From contig NZ_AXWP01000008.1 of assembly GCF_000482725.1 (NCBI RefSeq), positions 265,868 to 329,867 on the forward strand: a stretch of 64,000 nt of DNA, in the 5' to 3' direction. Under the pieces are notes generated by a model. The model saw only the letters and a list, made by a program, of their open reading frames with translations, was not told the origin of the DNA and made no database searches. Numbering within the stretch: the stretch's first letter is position 1; every line of letters begins with the position of its first letter. A program made the translations under genes and the position numbers. This DNA is from Psychromonas arctica DSM 14288 (lineage in GTDB: Bacteria; Pseudomonadota; Gammaproteobacteria; Enterobacterales; Psychromonadaceae). Positions 40,822 to 50,186 of the stretch are shown here, in pieces.

Positions 40822-40952
40822 TATACTTATACCATTAACTCCGCTAGCTAACTGATCAATCTTACTGGTTAAAAGGAGCTATTTTCGCGTTAAAAACTGT
40901 GTAAAGGAAGCAACCGTTTACGGAAATTTTACCTTAAACTAGCTCCTTTTTC
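40822..40952 (+). ncRNA. Candidate structured small RNA
   Basis: In a 450-bp gene-free gap, aaaaggagcta at 40871-40881 pairs perfectly with tagctcctttt at 40940-40950, which ends in five T like a terminator. Nested inside are taaaa/tttta (40891-40895 with 40927-40931) and gtaaa/tttac (40901-40905 with 40917-40921). A -10-like tatact lies at 40822-40827 without a good -35. No plus-strand gene follows, so a leader or riboswitch role is unlikely. The apical part resembles a PurR box (aagcaaccgtttacgg, about 12 of 16). Function unknown. Confidence 0.35.
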
Positions 40953-41085
40953 CTACGTAATATTTGATCATTAAATTAACGGAATTAATGATATTAGTGA
41001 CATTAATGGTATAACTGGCCATCTAATCTGGTTATGTGGATTTAGGTATTAAACAAGAAATGATTAAAGACTAGTTTATGAAAGC

Positions 41086-41118
41086 AAAAAGCCGATAATA
41101 GGTTATGTTATCGGCTTT
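41086..41118 (-). terminator. Terminator of the ATP-grasp operon
   Basis: On the minus strand, an 11-bp stem (41088-41098 with 41108-41118) carries a 9-nt loop and ends in TTTTT. It lies 56 bp after the ligase stop. Confidence 0.82.
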
Positions 41119-41174
41119 ATTGTATGTATTGAGTCAGGCCTTAAAAAGGCTACCAACTTAACCTTTAATTATCA

Positions 41175-42143
41175 TCACTGTGTTTCTATTAAAGGTGTTT
41201 CTGCAAAATGCTTTTTAGAAAAAGCAACGCGTTCTTCCACGGTCATTTTGTCTGCATCCTTTAAGCTTTCGACTAATTTAAGGCGAGGTAAGATACCTGT
41301 ACCATTAGCAATTTGAATAGCCAATCCTGGGCGTGCATTGAGTTCTAATAGCATCGGGCCGATATCGCGATCTAATACCATATCCGTCCCTAGGTATCCC
41401 ATTCCTGTCATCTCGTAACAACTTGCTGCTAAGTAAATCAAACGCTCCCAACTAGGCACTACAAGTAACTTTAGCTCTTTATCCGTGTCTGGGTGACGTT
41501 CAACTGGCAAGTCGAACTGAACTGCATTAATAGCCTTTCCTGTGGCGATATCAATACCAACACCGACAGCACCTTGATGTAAATTTGCTTTACCATCGGA
41601 AGCGGCCGTTGAAAGGCGCATCATTGCCATCACAGGAAAACCTTTAAATACAATAACGCGTACATCAGGTACACCTTCAAAGCTAAAACCATCAAATGCA
41701 CTATCGAATTGAATTAAACCTTCGATTACAGCAACATCTGCGCTACCACCTAAGCTGAATAAGCCCGCTAAGATATCAGTCACATGGCGTTTGATCTCTG
41801 AAAGACTTTCTTCATTACCATTGGATTTGTAATAGCGACCATTTTTAACTTTGGTAACAACAAGAATCCCCTTACCACCACTGCCTTTAGCAGGTTTTAT
41901 TACAAACCCAGGAGTATTGGTAATAAACTGTTCGACGGTTTCTACTTCCGCTTGCATGGTAATCACACCTAAAAGGGCTGGTGTGGTGACATTTGCATCA
42001 CGTGCAATAATTTTAGTTTTTAATTTATTATCCACTAAAGGATATAAACGTCTAGGGTTGTAACGGCCTATATATCGGCTGTTACGTTCATTCATCCCCA
42101 TTATGCCTTTTTTCTTTAACTTAAAAGGGCTACAGAAAAACAT
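41175..42143 (-). CDS. RimK-like ATP-grasp ligase (alpha-L-glutamate ligase-like)
   Basis: 322 residues. The ATP-grasp fold shows as FVIKPAKGSGGKGILVV (about 79-95), an acidic metal-binding end VLDRDIGPMLLELNARPG, and QIANG. RimK-type enzymes join an amino acid, often glutamate, to a carboxylate with ATP hydrolysis; substrate and product here are unknown. The aagggg ribosome site lies inside the stop region of the upstream gene, 3 bp away, so translation is coupled. Third gene of the retropepsin / transglutaminase-7TM / ligase operon. It is not ribosomal RimK itself, which is a shorter family in another context. Confidence 0.85.
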   Translation of the reverse strand: MFFCSPFKLKKKGIMGMNERNSRYIGRYNPRRLYPLVDNKLKTKIIARDANVTTPALLGVITMQAEVETVEQFITNTPGFVIKPAKGSGGKGILVVTKVKNGRYYKSNGNEESLSEIKRHVTDILAGLFSLGGSADVAVIEGLIQFDSAFDGFSFEGVPDVRVIVFKGFPVMAMMRLSTAASDGKANLHQGAVGVGIDIATGKAINAVQFDLPVERHPDTDKELKLLVVPSWERLIYLAASCYEMTGMGYLGTDMVLDRDIGPMLLELNARPGLAIQIANGTGILPRLKLVESLKDADKMTVEERVAFSKKHFAETPLIETQ

Positions 42144-42146
42144 GCG

Positions 42147-43673
42147 CTACCCCTTATCCACTAATGGCTTGAAGCGGCGTAATTCTAGTAAGCGGTATCC
42201 AGTATAACTGCCTAGTAAAAGCACTAGTGCCATAACCACAAATTGCAGTCCAATAAAGTTAAACATCAGGTGTCTAGTGACATCATTACTCATTACGAAG
42301 TAAGCAAATACAGCTACGATCAAACTACCACCACCTTGCTTGAATACTTCTTTAGCACCTTCCTCTTCCCATAATACTGACATACGCTCAATGGTCCAAG
42401 ACAAGATAATCATTGGGAAGAAGGTGATTTTAAGGCCTTCAGTTAATCCAAGTTTGTAAGACAAAACACCAAACATCGCAATCAATAGAATAACCATAAT
42501 AATCACGGTGGAAATACGCGACACCAGTAATAAATTTAGGTGCGAAAGGTAGGAGCGAATAAATAAACCGACAGCAACTAACATCACAAAGCCGACAATG
42601 CCTGTGATCAAACTAGTTTGAATGAACGCCATTGCGATCAACACCGGCATGAAAGTACCAGATGTTTTTAAACCAATCAAAACACGCATCATAACCACGA
42701 TCAGCACACCTAATGGAATCATTAAAATGCCTTTAAACAAAGACTGATCTTCAATCGGTAAACTATGGATCGAGAAATTGAATAAATGCTCATTATCATT
42801 TTTTTGCAAAATAGCTGCTAATGCTGGTTGGTCTTGCTGAATCATTGAGAAACTAACTTTAGAATTTACTCCTCCGGTTAATTCTAATAATGCTTTACCA
42901 CTTTGATCCCACAATAATAGATCTTTACGAGCTACTTCTTGAAGGCTTGATGCATCAAATAAGCGAGACTCAATTTTTCCATTTTTTTCTTGAAAAACTT
43001 CAATCAAGGGCTGCAAATGCTGACGGCGACGACCATCTTCTAAAACTAACGCTCCGACTTTTTTAGTGGGAATCTTCGCTTCGTTAAGTAATCCAACCAG
43101 AATGTTTGTTTTAGAGTTTTTAGAAGCAAGTACCAATCTAATACTTTGATTAGGTTGTTCTGCATTTAATTGTTTTAAAATTTCACGAGTAAAACTAAAA
43201 GCATCAGCACTGGTTTTAAAGGCATCTTTAATAATATCAGTACCAGCAGCTAGGCCAGCAGCACCATATTCAGGATCAAATAGCTCAGGCATTTTAGTGA
43301 TAGGTTGATCTACACTCTCGCTATCGACTAGTAGCTGAATATTGTAATAAAGTGTTTGAGGGCCTGTCGCTTGGCGAATTGTCCACTGTGCTTGTGGTTT
43401 ATTATCTTCATATAAAAAAGATAAACCGTAACCCGGAGAAGCTGCATTTTGACTAATTTGCGTATAGCCCGCTTGGCTATTTGGTGTGCTCAATGAGGCG
43501 AGCACAGGTTTTCCGGTCGCTTCAAATTCAATCTTGGCATCAATATTCCAGACTGACCGTGTTTCACCTGGCATCCAAGGGATATCAAAAGCCAAATGGC
43601 GCTGTACTGTTTGAAACACACCCAGTAAAAAAAGTCCTGCTACCAAGGTGAAAAAGAAAATACGAGCATTCAT
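42147..43673 (-). CDS. Membrane protein: inactive transglutaminase-like domain fused to a helix bundle
   Basis: 508 residues. An N-terminal membrane helix (about 5-22), a long periplasmic part (about 23-310) with a transglutaminase-like fold (NAEQPNQSIRLVLAS, LLNEAKIPTKKVGALVLEDG, RRRQHLQPLIEV), then about seven membrane helices (about 315-490). The Cys of the usual catalytic triad is not visible, hence inactive. Comparative genomics has described this fusion with a RimK-like ligase and a retropepsin-like protein as a conserved set. It may bind or pass a peptide or amide substrate; that is inference. Confidence 0.82.
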   Translation of the reverse strand: MNARIFFFTLVAGLFLLGVFQTVQRHLAFDIPWMPGETRSVWNIDAKIEFEATGKPVLASLSTPNSQAGYTQISQNAASPGYGLSFLYEDNKPQAQWTIRQATGPQTLYYNIQLLVDSESVDQPITKMPELFDPEYGAAGLAAGTDIIKDAFKTSADAFSFTREILKQLNAEQPNQSIRLVLASKNSKTNILVGLLNEAKIPTKKVGALVLEDGRRRQHLQPLIEVFQEKNGKIESRLFDASSLQEVARKDLLLWDQSGKALLELTGGVNSKVSFSMIQQDQPALAAILQKNDNEHLFNFSIHSLPIEDQSLFKGILMIPLGVLIVVMMRVLIGLKTSGTFMPVLIAMAFIQTSLITGIVGFVMLVAVGLFIRSYLSHLNLLLVSRISTVIIMVILLIAMFGVLSYKLGLTEGLKITFFPMIILSWTIERMSVLWEEEGAKEVFKQGGGSLIVAVFAYFVMSNDVTRHLMFNFIGLQFVVMALVLLLGSYTGYRLLELRRFKPLVDKG

Positions 43674-43681
43674 TAGGAGTC

Positions 43682-44470
43682 CTATTTATTATTTTCAGCT
43701 TGATACTTAGGGTGAATATAATCTTGGCTAACATCAACAATCATGACGTCTTGTATAAAGCTACGACCAATGAGTACTGCATAGTCCATGTGTTGACGGT
43801 CGGTTAAGGTAAATTCAGATTGCTGAGTAATATTACCAACACGTACATTAAGCTTGATCACTGGGCGGCGATCTTTTTCACCTGGTTCGCTAGATTGTAA
43901 TATTTTTACGTAACGATCGATTTTTGCTTCAATGATTTTTGCTTCTGCATCTTTATCGTGTGCCATGTTAAAACGAACCCAATTTTTACCATCACGTTCA
44001 AAATGTTGAATATTCACTGCATTAATTGACGAGGTAGCGGCACCAGTATCTACACGTGCTCTGAAACTTCTCTTCGCTTTATTGATATATAGCCATTCGG
44101 TTTGACCCAATACCGTTTTATCTAGGTAAATATCGCGTTTACTCACTTTGCTAACAACAACATTGCTTCTTTTGGGAGTTGCTGCCGCAGCTTTTTGGAT
44201 TGCTATTTGTTGTGCTAATTGTTGATTAAGTGTTTGCGCTTCTTTTTGTGTTTTTTCCAAATCAGTTTTCACGGCTTCTAATGAGCTTTTTTTTTGTTCA
44301 ATATCTGCTTTGGAAGTCGCTAATTCAGTTTCTAACTCTGTAATTTTTGTCGCTTGTTCGGTGAGTGTTTGCTGAATTTTTTGTTCAGTTTCAGTGGTAG
44401 AAATAGAGATACATCCAACGGTCAAAAATAGTGAAGTAAGTGTTATAATGGCCGTTTTTTTTAAAAACAT
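43682..44470 (-). CDS. Periplasmic lipoprotein with coiled coil and retropepsin-like domain
   Basis: 262 residues. The lipobox LTVGC gives lipidated Cys20. Residues about 27-92 are a heptad-rich coiled coil (KITELETELATSKADIEQKK). Residues about 112-262 are a retropepsin-like domain: DTGAATSSINA holds the catalytic Asp and a GRSFIQD flap-end motif follows. The family is often labelled ATP-dependent zinc protease, but no Zn or ATP motif is seen, and the DTG points to an aspartic protease that would dimerise. First gene of the operon, 8 bp before the membrane fusion. Confidence 0.83.
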   Translation of the reverse strand: MFLKKTAIITLTSLFLTVGCISISTTETEQKIQQTLTEQATKITELETELATSKADIEQKKSSLEAVKTDLEKTQKEAQTLNQQLAQQIAIQKAAAATPKRSNVVVSKVSKRDIYLDKTVLGQTEWLYINKAKRSFRARVDTGAATSSINAVNIQHFERDGKNWVRFNMAHDKDAEAKIIEAKIDRYVKILQSSEPGEKDRRPVIKLNVRVGNITQQSEFTLTDRQHMDYAVLIGRSFIQDVMIVDVSQDYIHPKYQAENNK

Positions 44471-44571
44471 GCGATTTCCTTAGCGTTAGTTAAAAATCAA
44501 AAAAATATGGTATCAGTTTGCGCTATAAATAGCAGTGATAAATTGCTTATGAAGCCCTTTATCGTTTAGGT

Positions 44572-45942
44572 TTAAGTAGGTAATACATTCCTAAGCCAGT
44601 GTTTTTTGTGTACTCGGTGAATGACTAATATTACTTTTATTAACTCCTCAGATAGCGTGACAATATAAGCTTCTACTAAACTGAAATTATAATAAGTGAC
44701 TGCAATAAAAGTCAGTGGAATACCAACACACCACATGCAAAATATATCCATAAATGTACTGTAATTGATATCGCCGCCACTGCGTAGTACGCCAATAATC
44801 CCAATAAAGTTCACTACCCGGATAAATAGCGCGCAAGCAAGTACTAACAATACCTGTGATGCACTTGCGTTAGCCGATGTAGAGAGTGTTGGAAATAACG
44901 ATAATACCGGCTCTCTAAAATAGATGATCAGCGGTATAAATATAAATGCTAAAACCGGCACAAATAAAATAAATGTCCAAGCTTGTTGCCAAGCTCTATC
45001 GAATGCTTTTGCTCCTAGCTCATGACCAATCATGGTGCCACTAGCAATTGCTACACCAATAAATAAGGCGAATATCGTTTGTTCTATCGTGGACACCATA
45101 CTCATTACAGCTAACTCTTGTACACCAATCATGGCAAAGATTAGGGTATAAACAAAAACGCCTAAAGCCCATCCGCTATCATGTAATATCATTGGAATCG
45201 CAAGTTTCAAGTAACGTTTGATGTCTAACAGCGATAAAGCAGTCTTTACCTCTGCTAAACTGGCTAAGATAAAAGGCCTTTTTTTAGCAATAAATACTAT
45301 CAATAATAGCATTTGAATAGCGCGAGCTAAAAAAGTTCCCCAAGCACTGCCTTCTACTCCCATTGCTGGAAAACCAGCATGCCCAAATATTAAAATATAG
45401 TTAAAAAAAGCGTTCAGTGGCAGCACTAAAAAGCTAATATTCATGGCCGTTTTAGTATCGCCAGCAGAGCGTAGTGCGGTCTCTAATGGCAACACGACTG
45501 CGATAAACATAAAGCTGTAGGCTGTGATTTTTAAATATTGGTTAGCGAAAATAAGCAACACAGGATCATCACTGGCTAAACCTGTGACAGAGCTTGGCGA
45601 GAGTACATAAAATGCAACAAAAGGTAAGGTGACAACAAAACTAATTAATAAAGAGGTGATTAAACTACGACGTAAGCCTGAAAGCTCTTTCGCACCAAAA
45701 TATTGAGCAGCAAGCACACCGCCTGCATGGCTGGCACCAACCATCATTAGCAAGTTAAAGAAAAATACTTTATTACCTAAACCGACGGCTGCAATTTCAG
45801 TTTCACCGAGTTGACTCACCATCAGGATATCGACTAACCCAAGAAATGAATAAAGCAGAGATTGTAGAGTGATAGGTAACGCTAAGGTCCACAGTTTTTT
45901 TTGAAAGCCTTTATCGCGAAACGTAAGAATTTTATTTTTCAT
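44572..45942 (-). CDS. MATE family efflux transporter
   Basis: 456 residues with twelve hydrophobic segments in two six-helix halves. The family opening WTLALPITLQSLLYSFLGLVD and the EIAAVGLGNK segment are typical of MATE proteins, which expel drugs or metabolites in exchange for Na+ or H+. Substrate cannot be told. It lies alone between the ATP-grasp operon and lnt, about 100 bp upstream of the former on the same strand. Confidence 0.88.
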   Translation of the reverse strand: MKNKILTFRDKGFQKKLWTLALPITLQSLLYSFLGLVDILMVSQLGETEIAAVGLGNKVFFFNLLMMVGASHAGGVLAAQYFGAKELSGLRRSLITSLLISFVVTLPFVAFYVLSPSSVTGLASDDPVLLIFANQYLKITAYSFMFIAVVLPLETALRSAGDTKTAMNISFLVLPLNAFFNYILIFGHAGFPAMGVEGSAWGTFLARAIQMLLLIVFIAKKRPFILASLAEVKTALSLLDIKRYLKLAIPMILHDSGWALGVFVYTLIFAMIGVQELAVMSMVSTIEQTIFALFIGVAIASGTMIGHELGAKAFDRAWQQAWTFILFVPVLAFIFIPLIIYFREPVLSLFPTLSTSANASASQVLLVLACALFIRVVNFIGIIGVLRSGGDINYSTFMDIFCMWCVGIPLTFIAVTYYNFSLVEAYIVTLSEELIKVILVIHRVHKKHWLRNVLPT

Positions 45943-46012
45943 AACACACCTTAATCAACTTCTGAGCGAGCAGTTTAGGAAATAGTTTTAGTTTTTGTGT
46001 AGCTGCTGATGA

Positions 46013-47752
46013 TTAAACTGCTTGTCTTTTTTTTAAAATAAACGCTGATAATAAAGCAAAAAAACAAAAGATAAATAATGGTATTTGCCCTATTTGTTGA
46101 TAAGGGGTTTGTCCATAGGCGGGTTGTACTGAACGTCTTAATACCGCGGCTGTATTTGATGGTAATCGACCTAACTCATCACCGACACTGTTATAAATTG
46201 CTGTTATACCATTATTCGTACTGCGTAATAGCGGTCGTCCGAACTCAATAGCACGCATTCTCGCTATCTCTAAATGTTGATCGGGGCCAATAGAGTGACC
46301 AAACCAAGCATCATTACTTAATGTGATAATCAACCCTGTTTGTTGATGAACATTCTTTCGTAATAATTCCGGAAAAGCAATTTCATAACATAGCGCTGGC
46401 GCTAAAGTTGTTTGATCAAATCTCAAGTTATTTTGTACTTGTTGGCCTCGATTAAAGCTCGACATTGGCAAGTTAAAATAAGGTGCAAGAGGGCGTAAAA
46501 GATCTTCAAAGGGAACAAATTCACCGATCGGTAATAAGTGATGTTTATTGTATCTATTGGGACTTATCGGGGAATAGCCTTGTCCTTCTGGCAGTTTTCC
46601 GAGCATGATAATGCTATTAAAATATTCATTTTTTCTAATATTATAATTAATAATACCCGTTAATAGTGTTTTACCTTGATTTGCTAATTCCTTTGATAAA
46701 GGTTGTAGGAAACGCTGCATATCAATTTCAAGGCCTGCAACTGCTGACTCTGGCCAAATGATTAACTCATTTTTATTGGTTTGTTGCTGGCTTTTTAAAT
46801 TAGTTTGTTCGGCATCTGCTTTAGTTGTTTTATTAGCTTTAATTTTTGTTTCACTTTGAGCGTTGATAAGTGGCTCTGAAAAAGGTGGCACGCGAGGTTT
46901 TGACAAGTCTAAATATTTAAACAAAGAAGGATACAGTTGATCCGCTTTCCATTTTTCATTTTGGTCAATATTACCTTGTACTAATGCCACATTGATTGCT
47001 GGCTGTAATTTGGTGAAGGTAAGTTGTTGTAAGCCGTAACCGCTAGACACTAAAAATATAATCAATAGGAAAGATAGCTTTTGTACTGATTTAGATACGG
47101 GTTGTATTGATTTCGAGACTTGTTTAGATATCTTTTTAGATAGCGATTGTAATTGTTGAGAGACCAACAACGTTAATGCTGAGCAAATAAGAATAATAGC
47201 TAAGGTAACGCCTTGCACACCAAAAATCGGTGCAAATCCAACTAAGGGGGTGTCTGCATGACTGTAACCAAGGTAAGCCCAAGGCATACCTGTTAATACC
47301 CAGCCACGTAACCAGTCCGTGATTAACCATAAACTCGGTAAAATAAGCAGCAATCTGATCGCAGAAACTGATGGAGGGAGCTTAATTTTATAAGTTAACC
47401 ATAGCGCGATGGTGGGAAACAAGGCCAAATAAGCACACAATACAACAATTAATAGGCCACTAACAATACTCGGCATTCCGCCAAAAAGATCCATGCTGAC
47501 ATAGATCCAGTGCATAGTGGCAACGAACATTGAGAGGTTAAAACTAAAGCAGATTAAGAATAGTTTTTTGTTGGGTAATTGCGTATGTTGCAGTAATAAC
47601 AATAAACCAACAAACGAAGGGTACAAAACCCACCATTGTTGGAAAGGTGCAAAAGCAAAGACTTGTATCGCGCCTAACAACGCTGCAATCATTATTTTCC
47701 CGAACTGAGTAGAAGCGATTCTACTCAGTGATTTGCTTAAGCTTTTGTTCAA
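46013..47752 (-). CDS. lnt: Apolipoprotein N-acyltransferase
   Basis: 579 residues, against 512 in E. coli, with a TTG start that overlaps the corC stop by 4 bp and has an aagagat ribosome site. N-terminal membrane helices (about 15-200, 226-240) precede a periplasmic nitrilase domain with the triad Glu335, Lys403 and Cys455, each exactly 68 beyond the E. coli positions. The extra length lies upstream: a K/S/Q-rich segment (about 201-226) and a K/T/Q/N-rich one (about 285-328). It adds the third acyl chain to lipoproteins. Confidence 0.95.
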   Translation of the reverse strand: MNKSLSKSLSRIASTQFGKIMIAALLGAIQVFAFAPFQQWWVLYPSFVGLLLLLQHTQLPNKKLFLICFSFNLSMFVATMHWIYVSMDLFGGMPSIVSGLLIVVLCAYLALFPTIALWLTYKIKLPPSVSAIRLLLILPSLWLITDWLRGWVLTGMPWAYLGYSHADTPLVGFAPIFGVQGVTLAIILICSALTLLVSQQLQSLSKKISKQVSKSIQPVSKSVQKLSFLLIIFLVSSGYGLQQLTFTKLQPAINVALVQGNIDQNEKWKADQLYPSLFKYLDLSKPRVPPFSEPLINAQSETKIKANKTTKADAEQTNLKSQQQTNKNELIIWPESAVAGLEIDMQRFLQPLSKELANQGKTLLTGIINYNIRKNEYFNSIIMLGKLPEGQGYSPISPNRYNKHHLLPIGEFVPFEDLLRPLAPYFNLPMSSFNRGQQVQNNLRFDQTTLAPALCYEIAFPELLRKNVHQQTGLIITLSNDAWFGHSIGPDQHLEIARMRAIEFGRPLLRSTNNGITAIYNSVGDELGRLPSNTAAVLRRSVQPAYGQTPYQQIGQIPLFIFCFFALLSAFILKKRQAV

Positions 47753-48621
47753 TCTCTTTTAAGCTCTTTTTTTAGTTCTTTTGGAACACGTACTTGTAAT
47801 TGTACTAAGCGACGATTGTCTGCATTTGTCACTTTAAACTTATGCTCATTAATGGCTATCTTTTCGCCACGGCTAGGTAAATGGCCTAGTTCATGCAAAA
47901 TTAATCCACCAATTGTATCTTGGATTTCAATATTATAATCGGTTTCAAAGAACTCATTAAAATCAGCCAGTGTGGTGAGCGCACTTACTGTGTAAGTACG
48001 TTTGCCTATTTGACGAATTTCATCTTCTTCTTCGTAATCAAATTCATCTTCAATTTCACCGACAATCACTTCTAAAATATCTTCAATAGTGACCAATCCT
48101 GAAACACCGCCGTATTCATCGACAACGATTGCCATATGATAACGTTGGCTTCGGAATTCTTTTAAAAGGGTATCTAAGCGTTTACTTTCAGGAACCACAA
48201 CGGCTTCTCTGAGAATGTCTTCTATTTTAAACTCATCAGGATCTGAGCTGAAGCCATATTGAATAAGATCTTTGGCTAATAACAAACCAACAACGTGGTC
48301 TTTATCTTCAGTGATCACAGGGAAGCGGGAGTGGGCAGAGTTGATGATCTCTGGTAATAATTCTTCAACTGGTTGATGTAAACCCAATGTCACCATTTGT
48401 GAACGTGGGATCATGATGTCTCGAACGCGCATCTTAGACACGTCGATCACACCTTTTATCATTTCTTTGGTTTTTTGATCGATAACTTGGCGCTGTTTAG
48501 CACTATCAATCACATCTAATAGCTCATCTTGACTTTTTGGCTCGCCTTGGAAAAGGTTGCCTATTTTATCGAGCAGACCTTCTTTAGGCTGCTCGTTGCT
48601 AGAATGGTAATCTTCCGACAT
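47749..48621 (-). CDS. corC: CorC/YbeX CBS-pair protein
   Basis: 290 residues: acidic N terminus, two CBS domains (about 65-190, with DIMIPRSQM and VVDEYGGVSGLVTIEDILE), and a CorC_HlyC domain (about 205-285). It is tied to magnesium and cobalt efflux, and in E. coli also to ribosome-related phenotypes shared with ybeY-ybeZ. It sits between ybeY and lnt, the canonical place. Confidence 0.94.
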   Translation of the reverse strand: MSEDYHSSNEQPKEGLLDKIGNLFQGEPKSQDELLDVIDSAKQRQVIDQKTKEMIKGVIDVSKMRVRDIMIPRSQMVTLGLHQPVEELLPEIINSAHSRFPVITEDKDHVVGLLLAKDLIQYGFSSDPDEFKIEDILREAVVVPESKRLDTLLKEFRSQRYHMAIVVDEYGGVSGLVTIEDILEVIVGEIEDEFDYEEEDEIRQIGKRTYTVSALTTLADFNEFFETDYNIEIQDTIGGLILHELGHLPSRGEKIAINEHKFKVTNADNRRLVQLQVRVPKELKKELKRD

Positions 48622-48630
48622 TAATTTTAT

Positions 48631-49107
48631 TTACTCTTTTTCGCTTAAATAAGGGTCACCGAAACCTAACTCAATCATGAGTTTAGTTTCAATGCTTTCC
48701 ATTTCTTCTGCTTCATCATCATCAATATGGTCGTAACCTAATAAATGCAGCGTACCATGTATTAACATATGTGCCCAATGTGAGACCAACGTTTTCTGTT
48801 GCTCTGCTGCTTCTTTTTCAACCACCTGTTTACAGATTACTAGATCCCCTAATAAGGGTAAAGTGATCCCAGGCGGGTTTTGAAAAGGAAAAGATAAAAC
48901 ATTCGTTGGTTTATCTTTTTCTCTATATTGGTGGTTTAACTGCTGACTTTCTTCACTGTCTACAATACGCACCGTCAATTCAGCATCATCGCGTATTATA
49001 TCACTAGCTGCAAGGATGGTGGCACTTATCCATTTTTCTAATTGTGCCAAGTCAGGCAATGCTTGTTGGTTTTCACTCGCAAGCTGTAAATCCACATAAA
49101 GTTCCAT
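48631..49107 (-). CDS. ybeY: Endoribonuclease YbeY
   Basis: 158 residues with the zinc motif [11 protein letters not shown] (three histidines) and the NVLSFPFQ segment. YbeY is linked to 16S rRNA 3'-end maturation and ribosome quality control. It overlaps the ybeZ stop (taatg) and precedes corC by 9 bp. Confidence 0.95.
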   Translation of the reverse strand: MELYVDLQLASENQQALPDLAQLEKWISATILAASDIIRDDAELTVRIVDSEESQQLNHQYREKDKPTNVLSFPFQNPPGITLPLLGDLVICKQVVEKEAAEQQKTLVSHWAHMLIHGTLHLLGYDHIDDDEAEEMESIETKLMIELGFGDPYLSEKE

Positions 49108-50141
49108 TACGCGTTTCTCGCTTCACTTTCTGCTATTTCTTTCTTTCTATCAAAGGCATCGTAAGCTTTAACAATACGTGCAACAACAGGATGTCGAACA
49201 ACATCATCTGCTAAGAAAAAGTTAAAGCTGATACCTTCATCGACTTCACCTAATACTTCAATTGCATGGCGTAAACCAGATTTTTGATGGCGAGGTAAAT
49301 CGATTTGTGTAATGTCACCGGTAATCACCGCAGTAGAATTAAAGCCAATACGTGTTAAGAACATTTTCATTTGTTCTGTTGTTGTATTTTGGCTTTCATC
49401 TAAAATAACAAATGCATCATTTAACGTGCGTCCGCGCATATAAGCCAGAGGTGCAATTTCAATAATGTTTTTCTCAATCAGTTTTTCAACTTTTTCGAAA
49501 CCTAACATTTCAAATAATGCATCGTATAAAGGGCGCAAATAAGGATCTACTTTTTGTGATAAATCACCTGGTAGAAAACCTAGCTTTTCACCTGCTTCAA
49601 CAGCTGGGCGGGTTAATAGAATACGACGAACTTCTTGGCGCTCTAACGCTTCTACGGCACAAGCTACGGCTAAGTAAGTTTTACCTGTTCCGGCAGGGCC
49701 GACACCAAAGGTAATATCATTACGAAGAATATTACTTACGTACTTAGTTTGGTTTTCACCACGCGGTTTAATAACACCGCGTTTAGTTTTAATGGTTAAA
49801 CTCTTAAAACCAACCTCTTCTGATGCCGGCTTTACTTCTAGTAAACGGTGTTCACTGATTAAGTTTTGTAAGGCTAAATGTACATCTTCATCTGATAAAC
49901 GAGGCGCTTTGCCTTTAATTGGTTGCGTCTCAATATATAAGTCATTCAATAAGTCACTGCAGGCTTGAGCGTAACGGTGCTCACCAACCACTTGAAAATG
50001 TGCATCTTTATAGATTACTTCAACACCTAAACGGCGTTCAATTTGCTTAATATTATCGTCAAATGAACCGCATAAAACCGCTAAACGGTCTTTGTCTGCG
50101 GGGATTAATTCAAGGTGTACTGTCGTTAATTTTGTGGTCAA
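49107..50141 (-). CDS. ybeZ: PhoH-like ATPase YbeZ
   Basis: 344 residues with a TTG start ([12 protein letters not shown]) supported by an agaagg site and alignment with the E. coli protein. Walker [14 protein letters not shown] near 147-159, Walker [13 protein letters not shown]. It is a partner of YbeY in RNA metabolism. Ends within the ybeY start. Confidence 0.94.
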   Translation of the reverse strand: MTTKLTTVHLELIPADKDRLAVLCGSFDDNIKQIERRLGVEVIYKDAHFQVVGEHRYAQACSDLLNDLYIETQPIKGKAPRLSDEDVHLALQNLISEHRLLEVKPASEEVGFKSLTIKTKRGVIKPRGENQTKYVSNILRNDITFGVGPAGTGKTYLAVACAVEALERQEVRRILLTRPAVEAGEKLGFLPGDLSQKVDPYLRPLYDALFEMLGFEKVEKLIEKNIIEIAPLAYMRGRTLNDAFVILDESQNTTTEQMKMFLTRIGFNSTAVITGDITQIDLPRHQKSGLRHAIEVLGEVDEGISFNFFLADDVVRHPVVARIVKAYDAFDRKKEIAESEARNA

Positions 50142-50186
50142 ATTGTAACGCCTTCTTTTGCTGAGCTAAAAGTGATAAAAATAAAG

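Noticed and set aside
41175..42143. Ribosomal protein S6 modification enzyme RimK
   Set aside because: ATP-grasp features fit, but length, N terminus and operon partners point to the separate RimK-like family linked to the retropepsin and transglutaminase-7TM proteins.
43682..44470. ATP-dependent zinc protease label
   Set aside because: No zinc or nucleotide motif is visible; a DTG aspartic protease motif in a lipoprotein is.
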